11,458 nucleotides of DNA, taken from NCBI GenBank assembly GCA_007119345.1, contig SKPV01000011.1, forward strand, positions 1-11,458, read 5' to 3'. The notes below the pieces were generated by a model. The model saw only the letters and a program-made list of their open reading frames with translations, had not been told where the DNA came from and made no database searches. Source of the DNA: Halovivax sp. (lineage in GTDB: Archaea; Halobacteriota; Halobacteria; Halobacteriales; Natrialbaceae). Each line of letters begins with the position of its first letter. Within the stretch, counting starts at the first letter, position 1. The position numbers were made by a program, and so were the translations under genes. This document shows positions 1-5,427 of this stretch, in pieces.

Positions 1-160
1 CGGCGACGCCGTCCTCCTGGAGCTGGACGGCCTCCTCGACGGCGTAGTCGTCCCACTCGTTGAGATCCGCACCGAGATAGCGCTCGTCGATCTCGGTGCC
101 GCTGATCTCGAACTCGTCGTCGACGGTCGCGACCTCTTTGACCGTTACGAGAATCTTCAT
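1..160 (-). CDS. etfB: Electron transfer flavoprotein beta subunit, N-terminal part
   Basis: The reverse strand reads ATG at 158-160 and then 53 residues before the window ends, beginning MKILVTVKEVATVDDEFEI and continuing through LNEWDDYAVEEAVQL. This matches the start of the EtfB/FixA family: the first beta strand (KILVTVKEV) and the conserved N-E-W-D-x-x-A-x-E-E-A segment. With EtfA it forms a soluble FAD-containing heterodimer that passes electrons from acyl-CoA and other dehydrogenases to a membrane quinone oxidoreductase; this role is family knowledge. The gene is cut at its 3' side, so EtfA and the AMP/FAD-binding region are outside the window. It is divergent from the TRAM gene. Its promoter region holds two palindromes, listed separately. 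Identification is firm for the family. FixA, the variant tied to bifurcating complexes, cannot be separated from EtfB on 53 residues. Confidence 0.85.
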   Translation of the reverse strand, partial: MKILVTVKEVATVDDEFEISGTEIDERYLGADLNEWDDYAVEEAVQLQEDGVA

Positions 161-171
161 CACGTACGACT

Positions 172-181
172 GGGACGTCCC
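172..181. promoter_or_regulatory. Palindrome GGGACGTCCC between etfB TATA and start
   Basis: A perfect 10-bp palindrome lies 12-21 bases upstream of the etfB ATG, four bases from the CGTAAA...TTTACG palindrome. Two adjacent palindromes between TATA box and start is an arrangement expected of a regulated archaeal promoter. In DNA this GC-rich a 10-bp palindrome can arise by chance, so the call is tentative. Confidence 0.3.
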
Positions 182-184
182 GAC

Positions 185-198
185 CGTAAATCTTTACG
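185..198. promoter_or_regulatory. Palindrome CGTAAATCTTTACG over the etfB TATA region
   Basis: Perfect 6-bp arms CGTAAA and TTTACG flank a TC centre, 25-38 bases upstream of the etfB start. It coincides with the only AT-rich element in the spacer, where TBP would be expected to bind. A repressor on this palindrome would compete with TBP, so it is a candidate operator; part of the symmetry may simply be the TATA box itself. The regulator is not identifiable here. Confidence 0.4.
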
Positions 199-380
199 AA
201 ACGGCGAACACGCGAGACGAGTTGATCGGCCGGGCGCCCGCGCGGCGGATCGGCGGGCGTTCGTCACCGTCGCCCGAGCGTCCGAGCGATTCCGGCCGCT
301 CCCGCACGGAGGCGGGCGGCCCGTATCCGGCCCGGAGACGATTACGCAAGCGGTTTAACGCTGCCGCCGGTAAGGCCCGT

Positions 381-860
381 ATGGCAGATTGTCCACTCGC
401 GGACGAGTGTCCGAGTTTCTCGGAGCGGATCGCTGGCATGGGCTGTCAGCACTACGGGGACCGGGGTGGCAAGGAGTGGTGTAATCACTACAACCAGCCC
501 ATTCAGGACCTGAAGACCCAGCCCGTAAAGCGCGGCGAGGAGGTCGTCGTCGACATCGTCGACATGCACGAGAGCGGCGCCGGCGTCGGTCGCACCGAAG
601 ACGGCTTCATCGTGATGGTCGACGGGGTGCTCCCCGAGGCCCGCTCGAAGGTCGAGATCACCCGCGTCCACAGCAACCACGCCCGCGGCGAGGAGGTCGA
701 GCGCCTCCCGCTGAATCCCGACGAGTCGACCGAGGGCGACGACGAGGGCGACGATGACGACGCCGAAGCGACGGACGACGACGAGGAGGAGACCGCGGAC
801 GAGGACGCCGGTCCGAGCCGCCCGCAGCTCGGTAGCCGCGAGAACTTCTGGGGCGGCTGA
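381..860 (+). CDS. TRAM-domain protein with N-terminal Cys cluster and acidic tail
   Basis: A 159-residue protein. The ATG at 381 is chosen because the protein begins MADCPLADECPSF and GTTTAAC sits 22-28 bases upstream; the open frame runs back to 96 but that part is basic and low-complexity. Residues 1-40 carry four cysteines (C4, C10, C22, C34) and two histidines (H24, H36), a possible metal site. Residues 47-110 form a single TRAM beta-barrel (VKRGEEVVVDIVDMHESGAGVG), an RNA-binding fold also found in MiaB-type methylthiotransferases and RumA-type methyltransferases. Residues 111-143 are almost all Asp/Glu, and the chain ends LGSRENFWGG. Small archaeal TRAM proteins are known or proposed RNA chaperones, so an RNA-binding role is likely by family. 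The Cys segment and ending agree with haloarchaeal homologues as I remember them. No catalytic domain is present, so it is not an RNA-modifying enzyme itself. It looks monocistronic. Confidence 0.85.
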   Translation: MADCPLADECPSFSERIAGMGCQHYGDRGGKEWCNHYNQPIQDLKTQPVKRGEEVVVDIVDMHESGAGVGRTEDGFIVMVDGVLPEARSKVEITRVHSNHARGEEVERLPLNPDESTEGDDEGDDDDAEATDDDEEETADEDAGPSRPQLGSRENFWGG

Positions 861-1065
861 CCGACCGGGGATCGCTCCCGTCACACCGCCTGCGAGTGGA
901 CACTCCACCGTTCTGCCCGGCCCGCTCCCGACGGCTTCGACCGCGACCGCCGATAGCCGCCCATCACCGCCGCCCCGCAGTCACCCGTCCGCGCGAGCGG
1001 CGAGCTACTCGTCCCTCAGCCTCGGTTGACGGTCGAACAGACACGCGGTCGCTCGGAGACCCGTC

Positions 1066-1119
1066 TCTCGACCGAGGCCCGACTCTCGACCGAGGTCCGC
1101 TTCCCGACCGAGGCCCGAC
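1066..1119. repeat. 18-bp tandem repeat, three copies
   Basis: Three adjacent 18-bp units lie at 1066-1083, 1084-1101 and 1102-1119, with consensus TCTCGACCGAGGCCCGAC. Unit 2 differs at three positions (T at 13, CT at the end) and unit 3 at one (C at position 3). A fourth unit starts at 1120 (TCTCGA) and then decays. The 18-base period keeps frame, but no acidic protein reads through it. It looks like slippage or unequal duplication, or a set of spaced protein sites. Confidence 0.85.
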
Positions 1120-1155
1120 TCTCGAATCGCTCGCGACGGGTCGATCGACGAGCGC

Positions 1156-1193
1156 GTGATCGACCCCGGCCAATTCGGCACCGGGTCGATCAC
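1156..1193. repeat. Inverted repeat GTGATCGACCC...GGGTCGATCAC
   Basis: Perfect 11-bp arms (1156-1166 and 1183-1193) flank a 16-base centre. The arms extend inward by a further CGG/CCG if one extra C is bulged. As RNA this is a very stable hairpin; as DNA it is a long dyad suited to a dimeric regulator. It ends at the first base of the 24-bp tandem repeat, 179 bases ahead of the permease start and 296 bases after the TRAM stop. No T tract follows, so it is not a classical intrinsic terminator. Confidence 0.75.
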
Positions 1194-1264
1194 CCGAACC
1201 GACGCCAACTCTATCGCCCGAACCGACGCCAACTCTATCGCCCGAACCGACGCCAGCTCGATCC
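1193..1264. repeat. 24-bp tandem repeat, three copies
   Basis: Units lie at 1193-1216, 1217-1240 and 1241-1264. Units 1 and 2 are identical, beginning CCCGAACCGACGCCAACT and ending CTATCG. Unit 3 differs at three positions near its end, and a fragment of a fourth (CCCGATCCG) follows. The array abuts the right arm of the inverted repeat and ends 107 bases before the permease start. Identity of the first two copies implies recent duplication or conservation. Copies are directly adjacent with no spacers, so this is not a CRISPR array. Confidence 0.9.
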
Positions 1265-1333
1265 CCCGATCCGGCTACCGCGATACCGCACGCTCGACCG
1301 GCAGTGCTCGAACCGTCCACGGATTACGGGTAC

Positions 1334-1341
1334 GTTTAAGA
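1334..1341 (+). promoter_or_regulatory. TATA-like element of the permease
   Basis: CGTTTAAG begins 38 bases ahead of the ATG at 1372 and is the best AT-rich element in the GC-rich upstream DNA. Initiation about 25 bases downstream would give a leader of roughly 10 bases. A second AT-rich spot, GTTAAC at 1356-1361, is too close to the start to be the TATA box. Confidence 0.45.
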
Positions 1342-1371
1342 CGCGGGGGCGTTTTGTTAACGGACGACACG

Positions 1372-2874
1372 ATGTCCGGTGACGAATACAAGTTGATAAC
1401 CGACCGAGTGGGGTTGGTCGGCGGCATCGCGCTGTTGATGGGGACCGCGATCGGGATGAGCATCTTCCTCGTCCCGACGCAGATGATGCAGGAGGCGGGG
1501 CCGTCGATCACCGTGGCGATCTTGCTGTCGATCTTCCCGATGGTCTTCGGCATCCTGTTGCTCTTGCAGTTGGGCGGCGCGATCCCGGTCGCCGGCGGCA
1601 ACTACGTCTACGGCTCGCGGCTGGTAGGCCCGTTCTGGGGGCTGCTCGCGGTGGCCATTCCGGTCATCGCCGTCTGGTCGTACCTGCTGTTCGCCGCGCT
1701 CGGGTTCGCCGAGTTCCTGCCCGTCCTCCTCGACGCGCTGGGCGTCTCGCTCTCGACGCCCGGCGCGCTCGACGGCCTGCCGATCGACCTCGGTGCACTC
1801 GCGGCCGTCTGGGGGCTGCTCGCGTTCTTCCTCGCGATCAACTACCGCGGCATCCAGCTCGTCACGAAGGTCCAGATCGCGCTGGTCGTCCTCTTCTGTG
1901 CGGGAATGCTGACGTTCGTCGTCGGCGGCTTCCTCTCGTTCGACGCGGACAACTTCACGCCGCTGTTCCCCGACGGCGAGGGCCAGCCGTTCGCGGACGG
2001 GCTCGCGCCCTTCTTCCTCGCCGCGGTGGTGCTCTACATCCCCTTCCAGGGCTTCGCGATGATCATCGAGATCGGCGAGGAGCTCGACGATCCGGTGAAG
2101 AACATCCCGCGCGTGCTCGCGGTGGGGATGAGTCTCGTCGCCGTGCTGACGATCGCCGTCGTCTTCGCGCTCGTCGGCGCCGTCCCGTGGGAGGAGGTGA
2201 CCGACGCCGCCGTCGAGGGCGGGATCGCCGGCGTCGCCGACGCCCACGGCATTCTGCCGACGTTCGGGGTCGGGCTCGTCGCGCTGGCCGCCCTGATCGC
2301 CGCGGCCACGACGGTGAACACGCTGTTGACCTCCTACTCGCGGACGATCATGCGCGCCAGTCGCGACAACGTCGTTCCCGACTACTTCGCCGCGATCCAC
2401 GGCGAGCACGGCACGCCCCACCGCTCGATCGCGCTGCTCGGCCTGGTGCCGATCGCGCTGGCGCCGTTTTTCGTCTCGATCGACACGATCGGCGCCGTCG
2501 ACGTCCTCGACTGGCTGGTCACGCTCACGGTCACGGGGATCTTCATCGCCTTCATGATCGCCGGCGTCGCGCTCTGGAACCTCCCGAAGGTGTTCCCTCA
2601 GCGCTACGAGTTTTCGTTCTACAGGCTCCCGATGCCGGTGTTGAAGGTCGTCGCCGTGGGTAACGTCGTCATCTCGTTCATCTTCACGCTCCTGGTCGCC
2701 GCCAGCGCGCCGACCGCGCTGGTCGCGATGTTCGTCTGGCTCCTCGTCGCCGCCGGGATGTACGTCTACCGCGTCCGGCGGTACGCGAAGCGCGGCGTCG
2801 ACCTCAAAGCGGAGATGTCGCTGCTGCACAAACACGAGAAGCTGGGCGGGAGCAACACCGACGGCGGCGACTGA
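1372..2874 (+). CDS. APC-family amino acid permease
   Basis: A 500-residue membrane protein of the amino acid-polyamine-organocation (APC) superfamily, importing or exchanging amino acids or polyamines at the cytoplasmic membrane. About 12 hydrophobic segments alternate with short loops, the usual APC plan and length. The first segment carries the unwound-helix motif GTAIGMSIF (residues 24-32), which contacts substrate carboxyl and amino groups in the family. EIGEELDDPVKNIPR, after the sixth segment, matches the conserved G-E-E-x-x-x-P-x-K-x-I-P-R loop. The C-terminus is short, cytoplasmic and charged. The start MSGDEYKLITDRVG is chosen because the family begins about 12 residues before helix 1; the frame stays open to 1156 through the 24-bp repeats, but that stretch is non-acidic and contains the promoter. 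Substrate cannot be told from sequence. The DUF309 gene follows after 72 bases, possibly with its own promoter. Confidence 0.88.
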   Translation: MSGDEYKLITDRVGLVGGIALLMGTAIGMSIFLVPTQMMQEAGPSITVAILLSIFPMVFGILLLLQLGGAIPVAGGNYVYGSRLVGPFWGLLAVAIPVIAVWSYLLFAALGFAEFLPVLLDALGVSLSTPGALDGLPIDLGALAAVWGLLAFFLAINYRGIQLVTKVQIALVVLFCAGMLTFVVGGFLSFDADNFTPLFPDGEGQPFADGLAPFFLAAVVLYIPFQGFAMIIEIGEELDDPVKNIPRVLAVGMSLVAVLTIAVVFALVGAVPWEEVTDAAVEGGIAGVADAHGILPTFGVGLVALAALIAAATTVNTLLTSYSRTIMRASRDNVVPDYFAAIHGEHGTPHRSIALLGLVPIALAPFFVSIDTIGAVDVLDWLVTLTVTGIFIAFMIAGVALWNLPKVFPQRYEFSFYRLPMPVLKVVAVGNVVISFIFTLLVAASAPTALVAMFVWLLVAAGMYVYRVRRYAKRGVDLKAEMSLLHKHEKLGGSNTDGGD

Positions 2875-2946
2875 GCGCGGGTGCCCGCCGTTCGAGCGGG
2901 AGGACGCTCGGACTTTTGGCGCCACCGGTCCTACGAGACGACGAGC

Positions 2947-3567
2947 ATGCGAACCGCCCTCCGGGCCGGCATCGCCGTCTACAATGACTGCCACTACCAC
3001 GCGGCTCACGACGCCTGGGAGGATCGCTGGCTCGACCTCGAGTCGGGAACCGCGGACGAACTGCTGCTCCACGGGCTGATCCAGTTCACGGCCTCGGTCC
3101 ACCACGCCCGGAACCGAAACTGGGCGGGCGCGGTCGGGCTCGCCGAGAGCGCCGGCGAGTATCTGGACGGACTCGACGCCGACTACCGCGGCTGCAACGT
3201 CGGCGACGTCCGGCGCTACCTGGCCGCCCTCGCCGCCGAGCCGGAGCTGATCGAGCGCCGGCCCCCGCCCGCGCTCTCCCACGAGGGCGAGGTCCTCACC
3301 CTCGCGGAGTGTTCGCCCGAGGAGACGGTCGTCGCGGCCGAAATCCTGGCCGAGGAGTGGGGTTACGACGAGGAGCCCATCGAGCGCGCCGGCGAGTTCG
3401 CGCTCGACGACCTGAAGGCGGGTCGAGAGAACTCGGAATTCCTCGCGCTGCTGTTCGACTTCGTTCGCGGCGATCCGGACGATCGGCGCGTGATCTCCCG
3501 GCGGCTGTCCGAGCACGTCGAGCGGCGCGAGGCCCGGGAAGGCGACGTCGACGGCCTGTTCGAGTGA
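2947..3567 (+). CDS. DUF309 domain protein
   Basis: A 206-residue acidic protein. Residues 1-100 match DUF309 (COG1547), a small all-helical domain of unknown function. The signature YHAAHDAWEDRW lies at residues 17-28, where two His, Asp and Glu cluster as a possible metal or ligand site, and a second helix LLLHGLIQFTASVHHARNRN lies at 40-59. Residues 108-206 are an extra, mainly helical acidic region that I do not recognise; bacterial DUF309 proteins are usually much shorter. The ATG at 2947 is preferred because the conserved domain starts there; the frame is open to 2881 but reads non-acidic. GACTTTTGG at 2911-2919 could be its TATA element. It may be co-expressed with the permease 72 bases upstream, but nothing shows they work together. 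Confidence 0.8.
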   Translation: MRTALRAGIAVYNDCHYHAAHDAWEDRWLDLESGTADELLLHGLIQFTASVHHARNRNWAGAVGLAESAGEYLDGLDADYRGCNVGDVRRYLAALAAEPELIERRPPPALSHEGEVLTLAECSPEETVVAAEILAEEWGYDEEPIERAGEFALDDLKAGRENSEFLALLFDFVRGDPDDRRVISRRLSEHVERREAREGDVDGLFE

Positions 3568-3606
3568 GCGATCGATCGCTTCCGGTCGGGAACCGTCGGC
3601 CGAACG

Positions 3607-3927
3607 GTCGTCGAACACGACGATCGGCCCGTCGCGACGTGCGTGTTCTCGATCACACCGATTCTGAGGCGGTTCCCAGACAGTGGGCGGTGATCGAGAA
3701 CGTCGTCACGCGCGAGTACTACCGGGGCGAAGGGTTCGGAACGAGGTGTACCGGGGCGAAGGGTTCGGAACGAGGTGCCCGGAAGCGGCGTTCGCGGTGG
3801 CCGCGGAGCGAGAGTGCGACGAGGTCACGTCACAGATCGAGTCGAGAAGGCGTGGAAGGACGAGTTCGACGAAAATTGCGGGTTCGATGGGGACGCGAAG
3901 ACGGGGTTCGCGCTGGATCTGCGGTAG
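3607..3927 (+). pseudogene. Remnant of a GNAT-family N-acetyltransferase
   Basis: No single frame is open, but consecutive pieces in changing frames spell a GNAT enzyme. From 3607: VVEHDDRPVATCVFSITPIL. From 3681, another frame: QWAVIENVVTREYYRGEGFGTR, containing acetyl-CoA motif A (R-G-E-G-F-G-T). From 3749, the third frame: YRGEGFGTRCPEAAFAVAAERECDEVT. From about 3850, the first frame again: DEFDENCGFDGDAKTGFALDLR then TAG at 3925-3927, the usual end (E-N-C-G-F) of haloarchaeal GNATs. At least three frame changes are needed. The second comes from a 29-bp tandem duplication over motif A, the others from small indels. The first 50-60 residues of a normal GNAT are absent, since the DUF309 stop lies 40 bases upstream. 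It is therefore 5'-truncated and surely inactive. The pieces are still easily readable, so inactivation looks fairly recent. Confidence 0.8.
3720..3777. repeat. 29-bp perfect tandem duplication inside the acetyltransferase remnant
   Basis: Positions 3720-3748 and 3749-3777 are identical, beginning TACCGGGGCGAAGGGTTCGG. The unit encodes YRGEGFGTR, the acetyl-CoA pyrophosphate-binding turn. Because 29 is not a multiple of three, the second copy falls in a different frame. Perfect identity points to a recent event. Confidence 0.95.
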
Positions 3928-3985
3928 TGAACACCACCGAACCAGCGAGCCGGGCGGACGCGACGGCGGTCCGGTCGGGCCCCGA

Positions 3986-5293
3986 TCATCGGCCGCCCGA
4001 CACGACGTCGACGCGTTCGGACAGCTCGCTGCGCGTCACGACCACCAGTCGATCCTCCCGGGCGTACTCCTCGCAGTGTTCGAGCAGTTCGTCGAGTTCG
4101 TCCTCCGTCACGTACTCCGGGTGAAAGTACAGGTTGAGAAACAGCCCGTGTTCGACGGCGCGGTCGACGTTCCGTTTCTCGGCCGCCACGTCGGGTTCGT
4201 CGATGTTGTGACCCGGCAGCCCGAACGGCTCCGTCACCTGGAGGCCGGTGAATCCGGTGCCGGCCTGGCGCCCCCACGAGTGGAACTCCGTCGCGGCGGC
4301 GCGCGTGTCGGCGTCCCAGTTGTTGTAGGTGTAGACGATCGTCTCCCGGCCGCTGTCGAGGTCGTGTTCGAGCAACAGGTGGCGGTTGTACTCGATCGCC
4401 GCGGCCTGCTCCTCGCGCGAGAGGGACGGCAGGTCGGACGTGTCCGCCCCGACCGCCTCCTCGACCACGTCGGCGGTAAGTTTGCTACAGACCTCGTGTC
4501 CGTCGGCCTGCGCGTCGCGCAGCCAGTCGAGACCCATCGTCTCCGCCTCGTCGCGTGCGTAGACGGCGTCGACTCCCATGGTACAGGGGACGTCCCAGCG
4601 ATGGAAGGCGTCGAGAAAGTACGTCAGGTCGCCCTTCCGCTCGGGGTTGTCGACGTCGAAGACGACGTACGCCCTGTCGGCTCGAGGTACGCCGCGGAGG
4701 TCGTCGACGTAGATGGGGTCCTCCAGGGCCCAGGGATCGAGGGCGAGCGAGGCGATCCGCGAGCGGTCGAGCTCCTCCACGGGCTCGCTCGGTCTGCCGA
4801 AGTCGATCCGCATCCACTCGTCCGATTCGGTCAGGACCGACGTCGAGGACGCCCCCGCGCGCAACGCGGCCTCGTCGCCGTCGGCGTCGGTCAGCAGGAG
4901 GTCGACGTCGCCGGCGAGCTCGTCCGGCTCGCCCTCGATCCGCACGGCGATCGAGAAGTCGCGGTCGGCGAGGTCGACCGGCTCCGCCGGCTCCCACTCG
5001 AGCCGGCCGCTCGCGTCCCCTTCCGCGCCGATTTCGACCGATCGGTCGCCGGCGTAGACGTCGGTCGTCGTGAACGACAGCGCGGCGCCGCCGGCCCCCG
5101 ACCACTCGTCCTCGTCGGTCTCGAACGGGTCGTCGAAGGTCTCGACGGGCGTTCCCACCGACGGCGCCCCCTCCCGGACGGGCTCGTCCGTCGAATCGTC
5201 GCGAAATCGGTTGAAGCGATCGGCGCAGCCGGCGAGGGCCGCCGTCGCGGTCGAACCGAGTAGCGTCATCGCGCGGCGTCGTGTGGAATCCAC
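3986..5293 (-). CDS. Tat lipoprotein with a degenerate polysaccharide-deacetylase-like domain
   Basis: A 435-residue predicted exported lipoprotein. Residues 1-23 are a Tat signal with lipobox: TRRRAMTLLG then ALAGC, with C23 as the lipid site. A GTG start at 5293 is required, because an ATG at 5269 would lose the twin arginines and the frame is stopped a short way upstream. An acidic linker (24-48) leads to a beta-rich region (about 50-203) resembling carbohydrate-binding beta-sandwich domains. Residues 207-425 look like a NodB/polysaccharide deacetylase barrel: YVVFDVDNP sits where TFDDG is normal, GHEVCSKLTAD sits where S-H-T-x-x-H is normal, and FLNLYFHPEY fits the last motif. Both histidines of the H-x3-H metal pair appear as K271 and D275, so ordinary deacetylase chemistry is doubtful. 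A surface-glycan binding role is possible, but this is inference. It lies 134 bases downstream of azf on the same strand, probably with its own promoter. Confidence 0.65.
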   Translation of the reverse strand: MDSTRRRAMTLLGSTATAALAGCADRFNRFRDDSTDEPVREGAPSVGTPVETFDDPFETDEDEWSGAGGAALSFTTTDVYAGDRSVEIGAEGDASGRLEWEPAEPVDLADRDFSIAVRIEGEPDELAGDVDLLLTDADGDEAALRAGASSTSVLTESDEWMRIDFGRPSEPVEELDRSRIASLALDPWALEDPIYVDDLRGVPRADRAYVVFDVDNPERKGDLTYFLDAFHRWDVPCTMGVDAVYARDEAETMGLDWLRDAQADGHEVCSKLTADVVEEAVGADTSDLPSLSREEQAAAIEYNRHLLLEHDLDSGRETIVYTYNNWDADTRAAATEFHSWGRQAGTGFTGLQVTEPFGLPGHNIDEPDVAAEKRNVDRAVEHGLFLNLYFHPEYVTEDELDELLEHCEEYAREDRLVVVTRSELSERVDVVSGGR

Positions 5294-5427
5294 GATCGTT
5301 TCCCGATCGGTCCTACCGCCGTCGGCGACATCGTATGCTCGTGCGTAACATCAGTTACCCAACAACGAATCGACCGGCGATTTCGAACGAAGGCGCCCCA
5401 CTCGAGTGGTCGGTCCGAACCCAGCCG
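5294..5427. promoter_or_regulatory. Spacer between azf stop and lipoprotein start, with palindrome
   Basis: This 134-base gap lies between two minus-strand genes. CCACTCGAGTGG at 5398-5409 is a perfect 12-bp palindrome ending 18 bases past the azf stop; a stem this symmetrical has no loop as RNA, so a DNA site is more likely than a terminator. The lipoprotein promoter should lie at about 5318-5330 on the minus strand. I see only weak AT-rich candidates such as GCATACGATG and GTTACG, and no strong TATA box. Confidence 0.35.

Larger units (their letters stand above)
161..380. promoter_or_regulatory. Divergent etfB / TRAM promoter region
   Basis: This 220-base spacer separates two divergent starts. 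For etfB (minus strand) a TATA-like GATTTAC lies at 186-192, about 26-32 bases ahead of the ATG, which fits a leaderless or nearly leaderless haloarchaeal transcript. For the TRAM gene (plus strand) GTTTAAC at 353-359 lies 22-28 bases ahead of the ATG at 381, again suggesting a leaderless start. The middle of the spacer is GC-rich and I see no gene in it. Confidence 0.55.
861..1371. other. 511-base gene-free spacer with repeats
   Basis: No convincing gene lies between the TRAM stop and the permease start. Open frames on both strands here are rich in Arg, Ser and Pro, lack the acidic composition of the real neighbours, and owe their length to GC bias. The stretch contains an 18-bp tandem repeat (1066-1119), an inverted repeat (1156-1193), a 24-bp tandem repeat (1193-1264) and the permease promoter. 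I see no clear T-rich terminator after the TRAM gene. Confidence 0.6.

Noticed and set aside
96..380. Upstream extension of the TRAM protein
   Set aside because: It would overlap the etfB start and promoter and reads Arg/Pro-rich. The conserved MADCPLADECPSF start and TATA element favour 381.
1066..1264. CRISPR array
   Set aside because: The two repeat families are directly adjacent tandem units without unique spacers, and no cas genes are present.
964..1320. Minus-strand frame with a glycine-rich repeat (GVGSGDRV)
   Set aside because: The repetition comes from the DNA tandem repeats, there is no acidic bias and no recognisable family, and its start has no promoter.
1156..1371. 72-residue N-terminal extension of the permease through the 24-bp repeats
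   Set aside because: It would encode a non-acidic octapeptide repeat before helix 1, unlike the APC family, and it contains the likely TATA element. The start at 1372 fits better.
1357..3618. 753-residue minus-strand open frame opposite the permease and DUF309
   Set aside because: It is a GC-bias shadow: Arg/Asp/Glu-rich without domains, exactly antisense to two genes with strong family matches.
3683..5263. 526-residue plus-strand open frame
   Set aside because: Apart from a few GNAT residues at its start it is antisense to the lipoprotein gene, which has signal peptide, lipobox and domain logic. The plus frame has none.
5267..5269. ATG start for the lipoprotein
   Set aside because: It would remove the twin-arginine residues needed for the Tat signal. 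The GTG at 5291-5293 keeps them and is the only start after the upstream in-frame stop.
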